Origin: Hymenobacter guriensis
GTDB taxonomy: Bacteria; Bacteroidota; Bacteroidia; Cytophagales; Hymenobacteraceae
Assembly: GCF_015773195.1 (NCBI RefSeq)
Contig: NZ_JADWYK010000002.1
Span: forward strand, 62,001-126,000
Length of the DNA stretch: 64,000 nucleotides
Direction of reading: 5' to 3'
Notes under the pieces: generated by a model
Told to the model about the DNA's origin: nothing
Seen by the model: the letters and a program-made list of their open reading frames with translations, nothing else
Database searches by the model: none
Program-made: the position numbers and the translations under genes
Part shown: positions 52,135-60,030 of the stretch, in pieces
How positions within the stretch are numbered: position 1 is the stretch's first letter
How the letters are laid out: the number at the start of each line of letters is the position of its first letter

Positions 52135-52890
52135 ATGCCAATACTCATCTTTTTCGTTGCCCACTATTACCTGTCGCTGTTCACGCAGACGTTCTACCTG
52201 CACCGGTACGCGGCTCATAAGATGTTTACGATGAACAAGTTCTGGGAGAAATTCTTCTTCCTGTTCACCTACATCTGCCAGGGCTCTTCGTTTCTCTCTC
52301 CCCGGGCCTATGCGCTGCTGCACCGCATGCACCACGCCTATTCCGACACGGAAATGGACCCGCACTCCCCGCTGTTCTCATCGAATGCTTTTTCGATGAT
52401 GTGGAAGACCAAGAACATCTATAATGATGTGCTGAACCGCAACTACGCTGCCGCCGAGCGGTTTGAGGGCGACTACCCCGAGTGGCAGGCCATTGAGGAC
52501 TTCGGCGACAAGTGGTACTCACGCATCGGCTGGGGCACGCTCTACGTGCTGTTCTACATTCAGTTTGCTACGGCGTGGTGGCAGTACCTGCTACTGCCCA
52601 TCCATTTCCTGATGGGCCCTATCCACGGTGCCATCGTGAACTGGGGCGGCCACAAGTACGGCTACCAGAACTTCGACAACCACGACCACAGCAAAAACAC
52701 GCTGGCCCTGGACTTTCTGGCTTTCGGGGAACTGTTCCAGAACAACCACCACAAGCTGCCCATGCGCGTCAACTTCGGCGTGAAATGGTGGGAGTTCGAC
52801 CCAACCTATATGTTCATCTGGGCGATGGATAAAATGGGCGTGGTGAAAGTCAAGCGCAAGTGGCAGGAGCCCGTGAACATGGCCGCGTAA
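52135..52890 (+). CDS. Membrane fatty-acid (acyl-CoA) desaturase
   Basis: Di-iron desaturase introducing a double bond into acyl chains, for membrane fluidity. ATG 52135 gives 251 residues; a TTG at 52096 is in frame. Histidine boxes: HRYAAH (23-28), HRMHH (about 63-67) and, after HDHSKN, NNHHK near the C-terminus. Hydrophobic segments flank the first and third boxes. It lacks the usual first membrane helices and is a short member of the family. Confidence 0.92.
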   Translation: MPILIFFVAHYYLSLFTQTFYLHRYAAHKMFTMNKFWEKFFFLFTYICQGSSFLSPRAYALLHRMHHAYSDTEMDPHSPLFSSNAFSMMWKTKNIYNDVLNRNYAAAERFEGDYPEWQAIEDFGDKWYSRIGWGTLYVLFYIQFATAWWQYLLLPIHFLMGPIHGAIVNWGGHKYGYQNFDNHDHSKNTLALDFLAFGELFQNNHHKLPMRVNFGVKWWEFDPTYMFIWAMDKMGVVKVKRKWQEPVNMAA

Positions 52891-52953
52891 CCCACTTAGC
52901 AATGAAAGCAGCGCGAAGTAGTTTGCCTTCTGCGCCCCTGTTTTGATAGTAGA

Positions 52954-52991
52954 AAGCCCTTAATCGTTGCAAGCGGTTAAGGGCTTTTCGC
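52954..52991. terminator. Terminator after the desaturase gene
   Basis: AAAGCCCTTAA pairs with TTAAGGGCTTTT around TCGTTGCAAGCGG. Confidence 0.88.
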
Positions 52992-53076
52992 TTAAGGACG
53001 TGCAGCACCTTTCGCAGGACAGCTTGCTCGGCCCGCGCCTCATCAATAGATACAGACTCATTTTACACGGCAATCA

Positions 53077-53129
53077 TCAGCACATTATTCATATTCTTCC
53101 ACATCAGCACATTATTTCCCTTACCTTTG
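53077..53129 (+). promoter_or_regulatory. rpsP promoter region with 9-nt-word repeats
   Basis: TACCTTTG (53122-53129) is a strong -7 match 52 nt before the rpsP start. Just upstream are two inverted-orientation copies of the 9-nt word (ATCAGCACATTATTC near 53077-53091 and ACATCAGCACATTATTTC near 53101-53118), so repeat DNA sits where the -33 region should be. No TTTG is seen at the usual distance. Confidence 0.55.
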
Positions 53130-53181
53130 CACCTCATTTTCAACCAGACGCACGGGATGCGTCGCTTAACCAAACCGGTTT

Positions 53182-53724
53182 ATGGCAGTTAAAATCCGCC
53201 TCGCCCGTCGTGGCCGCAAGAAGGCCGCACAGTTCGACATCGTTGTTGCTGACTCCCGTTCGCCCCGCGACGGCCGCTTCATCGAAAAAATCGGTACCTA
53301 TGACCCCAACACGAACCCCGCTTCCATCAATTTCGATGGCGAAAAGGCATTCGACTGGATCATGAAAGGTGCCGAGCCTACCGATACGGTACGTGCTATG
53401 CTCTCTTACCGCGGCGTGCTTTACCGCAAGCACCTGCAGCTGGGTGTAATCAAAGGCGCTATTTCGCAGGATGTAGCCGACCAGCGCTTCGCCGACTGGA
53501 AAGAGCAGAAGGACGCCAAAATCGAAGGCAAGCGCACTACTCTGGGCACTGCCAAAGACGAAGCTCGCAAAACTCGTCTGGCCGCTGAAACCAAAGTGAA
53601 AGAAGCCCGCGCCGAAGCCCAGCGTGCCAAGCAGGCAGCTGCCCTGGCTGCCGCCGCTCCGGCTGCTGCCGAAGCCGAAACGGCCGAAGCTACGGCTGAA
53701 ACCACTGAGGAAGCCGGCGCTTAA
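53182..53724 (+). CDS. rpsP: 30S ribosomal protein S16 with long Ala-rich extension
   Basis: Structural protein of the small subunit. 180 residues, against about 80-90 in most bacteria. Residues 1-85 are standard S16 (MAVKIRLARRGRKKAAQFDIVVADSRSPRDGRFIEKIGTYDPN). Residues 115-180 are an added tail that is helical, basic, then Ala/Glu-rich (AEAQRAKQAAALAAAAPAAAEAETAEATAE). Such tails occur in Bacteroidota S16. First gene of the rpsP-rimM-trmD-rplS set. Confidence 0.97.
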   Translation: MAVKIRLARRGRKKAAQFDIVVADSRSPRDGRFIEKIGTYDPNTNPASINFDGEKAFDWIMKGAEPTDTVRAMLSYRGVLYRKHLQLGVIKGAISQDVADQRFADWKEQKDAKIEGKRTTLGTAKDEARKTRLAAETKVKEARAEAQRAKQAAALAAAAPAAAEAETAEATAETTEEAGA

Positions 53725-53743
53725 GCTACAGGCCCTTCAATAG

Positions 53744-53792
53744 GAGGTGATGAGAAGCTGAACGGTCCGCCGTTTTTCTTTCTCATCACCTC
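53744..53792 (+). terminator. Long hairpin between rpsP and rimM (attenuator or partial terminator)
   Basis: A perfect 13-bp stem, 53744-53756 with 53780-53792 (GAGGTGATGAGAA / TTCTCATCACCTC), is followed by TTTTCG. Inside it AACGG (53761-53765) and CCGTT (53770-53774) form a second stem with its own T5. It lies within the translation cluster. Confidence 0.8.
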
Positions 53793-53817
53793 TTTTCGTT
53801 TCTCTTTACTCTCCGCC

Positions 53818-54423
53818 ATGAGCCTTACCCTTGATGACTGCTACGAGCTGGGCTCGATAGTGAAACCCCACGGCCTGAAAGGCTTCGTGGTGGCTGCCCT
53901 TGATGTGGACGACCTGGATACCTACCGCAAGGTGAAATCGGTGCTGCTGGAACTGCCCACGGCACCCGGCAAGCTTACGCCCTACGCCATCGAGAAACTC
54001 ACGCCGCAGTCGGAAGCCCGGGCGCTGGTCAAGTTTAAAGGCATCGACCGGATTGAGGACGCCGAGCCGCTGCGCAACGCCAAACTGTGGCGCCCCCTGG
54101 CCGAGCTGCCCGCGCTGGCCGCAGATCAGTTCTATTTCCACGATGTCATCGGCTTCACCGTAATCGACGAGGAGCTGGGCGAGCTGGGCACCGTAGAAAC
54201 CTTCTATGAGCTGCCCCAGCAGGATGTGCTGTCCATGCGCTACCAGGGCCAGGAAGTGCTGATTCCGGTTGCCGATGAGCTGATTTCCCACGCCGACCAG
54301 GCCACCCGCACGCTACACGTAAAACTGCCCGCCGGCCTGCTCGACGTGTACCTCACGCCGCCCTCCCGCGAGCGGGACGAGCCCGACGAATTCGACGGCC
54401 CCGAGCTGGAAACAGCGAAATAA
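53818..54423 (+). CDS. rimM: Ribosome maturation factor RimM
   Basis: Assists 30S head assembly by binding S19. 201 residues with the N-terminal RimM barrel (MSLTLDDCYELGSIVKPHGLKGFVVAALDVDD) and a C-terminal PRC-barrel (FYFHDVIGFTVIDEELGELGTVETFYELPQQDVLSMRYQGQEVLIPVADELI). An acidic tail ends it. It is 94 nt after rpsP with the long hairpin in between, and 75 nt before trmD. Confidence 0.96.
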   Translation: MSLTLDDCYELGSIVKPHGLKGFVVAALDVDDLDTYRKVKSVLLELPTAPGKLTPYAIEKLTPQSEARALVKFKGIDRIEDAEPLRNAKLWRPLAELPALAADQFYFHDVIGFTVIDEELGELGTVETFYELPQQDVLSMRYQGQEVLIPVADELISHADQATRTLHVKLPAGLLDVYLTPPSRERDEPDEFDGPELETAK

Positions 54424-54498
54424 AGCGGCTGGCTGCTCCGCTGAGCAGGACGTTCAGGAAAGTTTTGCTAACGGCTAACCGCTAAAATCTCACCCATT

Positions 54499-55182
54499 AT
54501 GCGCATCGATATTGTCACCTGCCAGCCCGAGCTGCTGGAAAGCCCGTTTGCGCACTCCATCGTAAAAAGGGCGCAGGAAAAAGGCCTGGCCGAAATTCAT
54601 CTGCACCAGCTGCGCCAGCACGCTATCAACAAGCACGGCCAGATTGATGACTACGTGTTTGGGGGCGGGGCCGGCATGGTGCTGCGCGTTGAGCCCATTG
54701 CCGCCTGCTTCGATGAGCTGCTGGCCCAGCGCGCCTACAACGCCGTAATTTATATGACGCCGGACGGTGAAACGCTGCGGCAGCCCCTGGCTAACCGTCT
54801 TTCCCTGGCCGGCAACCTGCTCATCCTCTGCGGGCATTACAAGGGGGTAGACGAGCGGATCCGCAAGGCTTACATCACCCACGAAATCAGTATTGGCGAC
54901 TACGTACTGAGCGGGGGTGAACTGGGCGCGGCCGTACTGGTCGATACTATTGTGCGGCTGCTGCCGGGTGTGCTGGGCAATGAGGAGTCGGCGCTGAGTG
55001 ACTCGTTTCAGGACAACCTGCTGGCCCCGCCCGTGTACACCCGCCCGGCCGAGTGGCGCGGGCAGGAAGTACCCGCCATTCTGCTTTCCGGCAACACGCC
55101 CAAAATTGAAGAGTGGCGCCACGAGCAGGCCTTGGAGCGCACCCGCCAGCGCCGCCCCGATCTGCTGGAGGAGAAATTGTGA
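54499..55182 (+). CDS. trmD: tRNA (guanine(37)-N1)-methyltransferase
   Basis: SPOUT methyltransferase using S-adenosylmethionine to make m1G37. 227 residues, full length. Knot motifs: [30 protein letters not shown] and [40 protein letters not shown], where the catalytic Asp region lies. The last codons (EKL-stop) fall within the octamer repeat at 55174-55276, so the repeat has fixed the C-terminus. Confidence 0.97.
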   Translation: MRIDIVTCQPELLESPFAHSIVKRAQEKGLAEIHLHQLRQHAINKHGQIDDYVFGGGAGMVLRVEPIAACFDELLAQRAYNAVIYMTPDGETLRQPLANRLSLAGNLLILCGHYKGVDERIRKAYITHEISIGDYVLSGGELGAAVLVDTIVRLLPGVLGNEESALSDSFQDNLLAPPVYTRPAEWRGQEVPAILLSGNTPKIEEWRHEQALERTRQRRPDLLEEKL

Positions 55183-55276
55183 AGTGGTAAAATGGTGAAT
55201 TAGCTGTTTAAAAGGCGTAACTGCCGCACGCAGAACAAGAAACTGACCATTTCACCAGCTCATCATTTCACAATTT
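55174..55276. repeat. Octamer fold-back overlapping the trmD stop codon
   Basis: The left arm starts AAATTGTGAA at 55174 and continues in 8-nt steps from 55178 (TTGTGAAG, TGGTAAAA, TGGTGAAT, TAGCTGTT). The right arm, ending at 55276, read on the minus strand gives TTGTGAAA, TGATGAGC, TGGTGAAA and TGGTCAGT. The arms are imperfect inverted copies of a TGGTGAAA word. Confidence 0.8.
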
Positions 55277-55289
55277 GAAAACAGACCGC

Positions 55290-55297
55290 TATATTTG
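55290..55297 (+). promoter_or_regulatory. -7 promoter element TATATTTG for rplS
   Basis: TATATTTG fits TAnnTTTG, 59 nt before rplS. A TTTG at 55274-55277 is too close (12 nt) to be a normal -33 box. It suggests rplS can be transcribed separately from trmD. Confidence 0.5.
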
Positions 55298-55355
55298 CGC
55301 CTCCTTAATAGAACCTACTTCGGCGGCGCGGCCGCCTTTTACAGTTTTTCCAGCC

Positions 55356-55736
55356 ATGAGCGTACTTCTCGACTTCATCAATTCGGAATCCCAGGAGCGC
55401 CGCGCCAGCTTCCCCAAGTTTGCCGCCGGTGACACCATCAACGTGCACGTAAAAATCCGTGAGGGCAACAAGGAGCGCATCCAGCAGTTCCAGGGCGTAG
55501 TTATCCAGCGCCGGAACCCCAGCTCCAACGGTGAAACCTTCACCGTTCGCAAGATTTCCAACCAAATCGGCACGGAGCGTATTTTCCCCCTGTTGTCGCC
55601 CAACATCGACAAGATTGAGGTGATTCGTCGTGGTAAAGTACGTCGCGCCCGTCTGTTCTACCTGCGCGGTCTGTCGGGCAAAGCTGCTCGTATCAAAGAG
55701 CGCCGCCTGAACGTGGTAGAGAAAGTAAAGGCTTAA
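55356..55736 (+). CDS. rplS: 50S ribosomal protein L19
   Basis: Large-subunit protein at the 30S interface. ATG 55356 gives 126 residues: [89 protein letters not shown]. Complete and typical. The in-frame stretch upstream to 55275 covers the repeat and promoter and is not part of the gene. Confidence 0.97.
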   Translation: MSVLLDFINSESQERRASFPKFAAGDTINVHVKIREGNKERIQQFQGVVIQRRNPSSNGETFTVRKISNQIGTERIFPLLSPNIDKIEVIRRGKVRRARLFYLRGLSGKAARIKERRLNVVEKVKA

Positions 55737-55759
55737 TCTATCGGGCATCTGCCCCATGT

Positions 55760-55798
55760 GCAACGACCGGCTTCTTAGGGAAGCCGGTCGTTGTTGTT
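55760..55798 (+). terminator. Terminator after rplS
   Basis: ACGACCGGCTTC pairs with GAAGCCGGTCGT around TTAGG, followed by TGTTGTTT; it ends the translation cluster. Confidence 0.9.
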
Positions 55799-55878
55799 TG
55801 CAGGCGAATTCACTGCCGGAAAAAGCCCCGCTCTCCTGTTTGGAAACCGGGGCTTTTCAACTAGCGCCTGCTGGTTGC

Positions 55879-56247
55879 CTATTTCAGCTGGCTAGCGGCG
55901 CCCGTCAGAGCCTCGCCAAGCTTGCTGATACGCTCTGCCGTGTTGGGGTTTTCGGAGAAAACGGCTGCTTTCGAGGTATTTTCACCCAAGCGGGCCAGCA
56001 GCGCACCTACTAGATCCTTGTCGAAGCCGCCACCGTTGAAGTGGGCTTTCAACTCCTGCAGGTCAATGACCAGTTGGTGCAGCTCGGGGTTGTTTTCGTC
56101 CTTGAGGTCCTCAATCCAGCGCTGCAGATGATTATCGAGGCCGGCCTTTTCGGTTTCTTGCTGTAGGTCGAGGCCGAGCAGCTTGATGGCGCCGTCGAGG
56201 TGGTTCTGGTGCTGGGTATCGTCTTTGGGCAGTTTATGAAAAGACAT
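55879..56247 (-). CDS. Hypothetical small helical protein
   Basis: Not recognised. ATG 56247 gives 122 residues (MSFHKLPKDDTQHQNHLDGAIKLLGLDLQQETEKAGLDNHLQRWIEDLKDENNPELHQLVIDLQELKAHFNGGGFDK). It is acidic, mostly helical, with no signal peptide. The late segment KLGEALTGAASQLK could be a short amphipathic helix. A longer frame to 56520 overlaps the promoter of the divergent peptidase gene and is rejected. Confidence 0.78.
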   Translation of the reverse strand: MSFHKLPKDDTQHQNHLDGAIKLLGLDLQQETEKAGLDNHLQRWIEDLKDENNPELHQLVIDLQELKAHFNGGGFDKDLVGALLARLGENTSKAAVFSENPNTAERISKLGEALTGAASQLK

Positions 56248-56382
56248 AGTCGGAAAAGATGGACCGCCAGGGGCGGTAGTGGATGTTGAGCTTGTGCAAA
56301 CGGCCCCGCTCCCGCAAAGGTTGTCTGTCACATTTCCGGCGCATCCACGTACTTTCGTGCATCCCTTTCTTGGTATTCTGGT

Positions 56383-59370
56383 ATGAAAAAATTTCTGGCA
56401 GGCTGCTGGCTGGCGCTTTTGCCCCTGGCAGCGGCTGCCCAAACGCCCACTACGCCGCCGGCCTCCTGGCAGCAGCAGGTAAACTACTCCATTGATGTGA
56501 CGCTGGACGACGTGCGCCACGAGCTGACGGGCCGCGAGGAGCTGCGCTACACCAACAACTCACCCGAAACGCTACCGTTCATCTGGTTTCATCTGTGGCC
56601 CAACGCCTACCGCGACAATACCACGGCCTTCGCCAAACAGCAGTTGCGCAACAATGACCGAAAGTTTCAGTTTGCGCCTGCCGCCGACCGGGGCTTCATC
56701 GATCAGCTCGACTTCAAGGTAAACGGCGAAACGGCCCGGCTGGAATACGACCCACAAAACCCTGACGTGGCCAAGCTGGTACTGCCCCAGCCACTGGCGC
56801 CAGGCGCTACGGCTACCATCAGCACGCCTTTTCACGTGAAGCTGCCGGCCTCGTTTTCGCGCCTGGGCCATGTGGGTCAGTCGTACCAAATTACGCAGTG
56901 GTACCCCAAGCCCGCAGTGCTCGACCAGCGCGGCTGGCACCCCATGCCCTACCTGAATCAAGGGGAGTTCTACTCCGAGTTCGGTTCGTTTGACGTGCGT
57001 ATTACCTTGCCGGCCAACTACGTGGTGGGTGCCACAGGTCAGCTGCAAAACCCCGAGGAGCAGCAGCGGATGGAACAGTTGGCCACGGCTGGGGCGGCCA
57101 AGAAAACCTCCGAAGACTTTGGCAACGACCTTTCCTTTCCGGCCTCGGCTCCGGAAACCAAAACGCTGCGCTACGTGCAGGACCAGGTGCACGACTTCGC
57201 CTGGTTTGCCGACAAGCGCTTCAACGTGCTCAAAAGCGGCGTCACGCTGCCCTCCGGCCGCCAGGTAACCTCCTGGGTGCTGTTCACTAACAAGCAAGCC
57301 AGCCGCTGGATTGAAGGCCTGCAGCACCTCAACGACGCCCTCACCTATTACTCCAAGTGGGTAGGTGAATACCCGTACGCCTCAGCCACGGCCGTAGATG
57401 GGGCCCTGAGTGCCGGCTCCGGCATGGAATACCCCATGGTAACCGTGACCGAGCCGAATGCTATATCCCACGAAGTAGGCCACAACTGGTTTTACGGCAT
57501 TCTGGGCTCCAACGAGCGGGACTACCCGTGGCTGGACGAAGGCCTGAATTCCTACGTGGACAATCGGGTAGCGTTGATCAACAATTCGCCTGGCTCCCTG
57601 CAAACGGGCGTTATTACCCGCATCAAGCCATTGGCCTCCAGGTTCAACCTGGATGGGCTTTCAGCTTATGCGCTGGAGCAGGCCACGTACCAGAGCCAGG
57701 CTACCCGCGGCCTCGACCAGCCCGTGCACGGCGTTACCTCGGCCGATTATGGTTTGATTAACTACCCGTTTATTGTGTACAGCAAAACGGCGGCACTGTT
57801 CAACTACCTCGAAAATTACCTGGGGAAGGAGAAGTTTGATGCCGCCATGCACGCCTACTTCGAGCGGTGGAAGTTTCGCCACCCCTATCCCGAGGATTTG
57901 CAGGCGTCTTTCGAGGAAAGCACCGGGCAGAAGCTGGGCTGGTTTTTCCAGGATATGCTGGGTAAGCGTGTGCGCTACGATGCCACGATTGACGACGTGG
58001 AGGTTTCCGACACCGTGAAGGTGCTAGTGCGCAACGATTCGCCCGCCCCGTACGCCGTGCCGGTTTCTACACTCGATGCGCAGGGCAAGGTGCTGGAAAC
58101 GCTTTGGTCGCCGGTGCTGGGCATCACGGAGGAAGACGAAGCCGCCCAGCTCAACTTCCGCCGCGAAGGCGTAAGTGCCGTGGTAGTGGATGCCAACTAC
58201 GTGACGACCGAACTGAACCGCCGCGACGACCGGCTGAAAACCAGCGGCAGCTTCCGCCGTGTGGAGCCGTTCCGCCTGCAGGGCCTGTTTGCGCCGGTGC
58301 AGCGCTGGGACCGGGCTGTCGTCAACTTCACGCCGGTTATAGGGGCCAACACGTCCGATAAGTTTATGCTTGGGGCCGCGTTCTACAGCAGCCCGCTGGT
58401 GCTGCAGCGTCTGAGCTACGTGCTGATGCCCATGTACAGCTTTAATCAGAAAGAGTTGAATGGCATTGCTGATGTGAATGTGAACGTGCTGCCTGACAAA
58501 TATGCCCGCAGCATTGTAACGGGCGTGCTGGTACAACGCTTCGAGCGTTACCGCAAAGTGGAGCCCAGCATCACCTTCAACTTTCCGTTCTCCGCCTACG
58601 ACCGTCCCCAGCACAGCCTCAAGCTGGCTACCGCCTCCATCCGTCAGCAAGACCTCGACCAGACCAGCAGCATCCAGACGGTGGAGTACCACGTGCGCGG
58701 CGGCAATGCTCTGCAGAAGTGGACGGGCTACGTAGAGTTCAATCAACTCACGCCCAAGCCCGGTTTGGTTATCAGCCAGGCGGAGGCGCGCCTCTTGCGG
58801 GCGGCCGGCACGTATCAGCGGTTCTATAATGCCCGCAAAAGCGTATCGGTGCGACTATTCGGGGGGCGTTTCCTCTCGAACGTAGCCGCTACCGACCCCA
58901 TGCAGTCGTACGTAATAGGTTTGAGCGGCAGCCCCGACTACCGCTACCAAACCGCTTTCCTCGACCGTCAGCAGATTTCGCCGGCTCTGGCCGCCCAGCG
59001 CCACCAGACCGACGACCGGGACGGCGCCTTCAAAGCCTACCTGCCGGTAACCAGCACCAAGTGGCTGAGTACGCTCAATCTGCAGGGCGACCTGCCCGTC
59101 ACCAGCCTCAAGGTGTTTGCTGACTTTGGTGCTACCAGCCACAAAGTGCTACTGGAAGATGGCCGCCAGTGCCGCCTGTTCTATGACGCAGGGCTGATTG
59201 TGCCTATTATTCCGGGTGGCATCTTTCAGTTCTATGTGCCAGTGGCCGGCTCGCAGTACAGCAACGGGCTGCCCGGCAGCCGCAAAGACTTCACCGACAA
59301 CCTGCGCTTCGTGTTTCGCCTCGACAAGCTAAATCCTTTCCGCCTTCTGGATGAGCAGCTGGCGCAATAA
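56383..59370 (+). CDS. M1 family metallopeptidase with long C-terminal extension
   Basis: Exported gluzincin aminopeptidase-like protein, 995 residues, signal MKKFLAGCWLALLPLAAAAQ. Zinc site HEVGHNWFYGILGSNERDYPWLDEGLN gives H363, H367 and E386. The exopeptidase motif, usually GxMEN, is GSGMEYP, so N is replaced by Y and substrate-end recognition may differ. The catalytic part ends near residue 560; residues 620-995 are alternating strands with a final FVFRLDKLNPFRLL, resembling an outer-membrane barrel. The stop overlaps the next gene by 20 nt. A possible -7 element TACTTTCG is at 56350-56357. Confidence 0.92.
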   Translation: MKKFLAGCWLALLPLAAAAQTPTTPPASWQQQVNYSIDVTLDDVRHELTGREELRYTNNSPETLPFIWFHLWPNAYRDNTTAFAKQQLRNNDRKFQFAPAADRGFIDQLDFKVNGETARLEYDPQNPDVAKLVLPQPLAPGATATISTPFHVKLPASFSRLGHVGQSYQITQWYPKPAVLDQRGWHPMPYLNQGEFYSEFGSFDVRITLPANYVVGATGQLQNPEEQQRMEQLATAGAAKKTSEDFGNDLSFPASAPETKTLRYVQDQVHDFAWFADKRFNVLKSGVTLPSGRQVTSWVLFTNKQASRWIEGLQHLNDALTYYSKWVGEYPYASATAVDGALSAGSGMEYPMVTVTEPNAISHEVGHNWFYGILGSNERDYPWLDEGLNSYVDNRVALINNSPGSLQTGVITRIKPLASRFNLDGLSAYALEQATYQSQATRGLDQPVHGVTSADYGLINYPFIVYSKTAALFNYLENYLGKEKFDAAMHAYFERWKFRHPYPEDLQASFEESTGQKLGWFFQDMLGKRVRYDATIDDVEVSDTVKVLVRNDSPAPYAVPVSTLDAQGKVLETLWSPVLGITEEDEAAQLNFRREGVSAVVVDANYVTTELNRRDDRLKTSGSFRRVEPFRLQGLFAPVQRWDRAVVNFTPVIGANTSDKFMLGAAFYSSPLVLQRLSYVLMPMYSFNQKELNGIADVNVNVLPDKYARSIVTGVLVQRFERYRKVEPSITFNFPFSAYDRPQHSLKLATASIRQQDLDQTSSIQTVEYHVRGGNALQKWTGYVEFNQLTPKPGLVISQAEARLLRAAGTYQRFYNARKSVSVRLFGGRFLSNVAATDPMQSYVIGLSGSPDYRYQTAFLDRQQISPALAAQRHQTDDRDGAFKAYLPVTSTKWLSTLNLQGDLPVTSLKVFADFGATSHKVLLEDGRQCRLFYDAGLIVPIIPGGIFQFYVPVAGSQYSNGLPGSRKDFTDNLRFVFRLDKLNPFRLLDEQLAQ

Positions 59371-59950
59371 CCGAGTGACCTCCGCGCTGCTGGCTTTGCT
59401 CCTGAGTGGGGCCAGCGGCTGCGGCACTGATTACGGCTCTCTGCCCACGTATTCGGCAGAGCGTCGGCTTCTGCAGATGGTAGTGGAAGTACCGGCCGGC
59501 ACCAACCACCTGCAGGCCTACAACCCGGAAACCAGTAAGTTTGAGCCAGTGCAGCGGGCGGGCCTGGCGCAGGTGGTAGACTATCTGCCCTGCCCCGGCA
59601 ACCAGGGCTTTATTCCCGGCACGCAGGCCGGCGAATCGGGCGCGCCACTACCGACGCTGGTGCTGGCCGAAACCCAGCCGCCGGGCACCGTGCTGGAAGT
59701 GCTGCCACTGAGCCTGCTCACGCTCGATGATGCCGGCCAGTTCCGCCAGATCGTCCTGACCGTGCCGGCGCGCCCCAGCCAGCAGATTCTGCCGGGCATC
59801 ACCACCTGGCAGGCCTTGTTGGATAAGTATTCCGGCATCCGGACCACCATCGGGCAGTGGTACCAGCACCAGGGCCGCCCCGGCGAAATCCGCATTGTAA
59901 GCTGGAAAGATGAGCAGGCAGCGGAACAGGCTATCCGGCAGGCCCGGTAA
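59351..59950 (+). CDS. Lipoprotein related to inorganic pyrophosphatase, catalytic residues lost
   Basis: 199 residues with a probable lipoprotein signal (cysteine 24 in GASGC). The body follows the soluble family I pyrophosphatase fold: VVEVPAGTN...YNPETSKF, VVDYLPCPGNQGFIPGT, LVLAETQPPGTVLEVLPLSLLTLDDAGQFRQIVLTVPA and YSGIRTTIGQWYQHQ. The metal-binding triad D-G-D-x-x-D is S96-G97-A98-P-L-P101 here, the Lys/Glu pair of KYE is missing, and the Tyr of the PxNYG motif is Gln (GNQG). I read it as a pseudoenzyme, perhaps binding a phosphate-containing ligand. It overlaps the M1 peptidase gene by 20 nt, so the two are probably co-translated. Confidence 0.75.
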   Translation: MSSWRNNRVTSALLALLLSGASGCGTDYGSLPTYSAERRLLQMVVEVPAGTNHLQAYNPETSKFEPVQRAGLAQVVDYLPCPGNQGFIPGTQAGESGAPLPTLVLAETQPPGTVLEVLPLSLLTLDDAGQFRQIVLTVPARPSQQILPGITTWQALLDKYSGIRTTIGQWYQHQGRPGEIRIVSWKDEQAAEQAIRQAR

Positions 59951-59975
59951 CTTGCGGGAAAATGTAATAAAAACG

Positions 59976-60009
59976 AAAAGCCCAGCTGGTGTACCAGCGG
60001 GGCTTTTTG
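59976..60009. terminator. Terminator after the pyrophosphatase-like gene
   Basis: AAAAGCCC and GGGCTTTTT with an inner GCTGG/CCAGC stem; usable by both convergent genes. Confidence 0.88.
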
Positions 60010-60030
60010 CAGACAGAAGAAATAGCAGAA

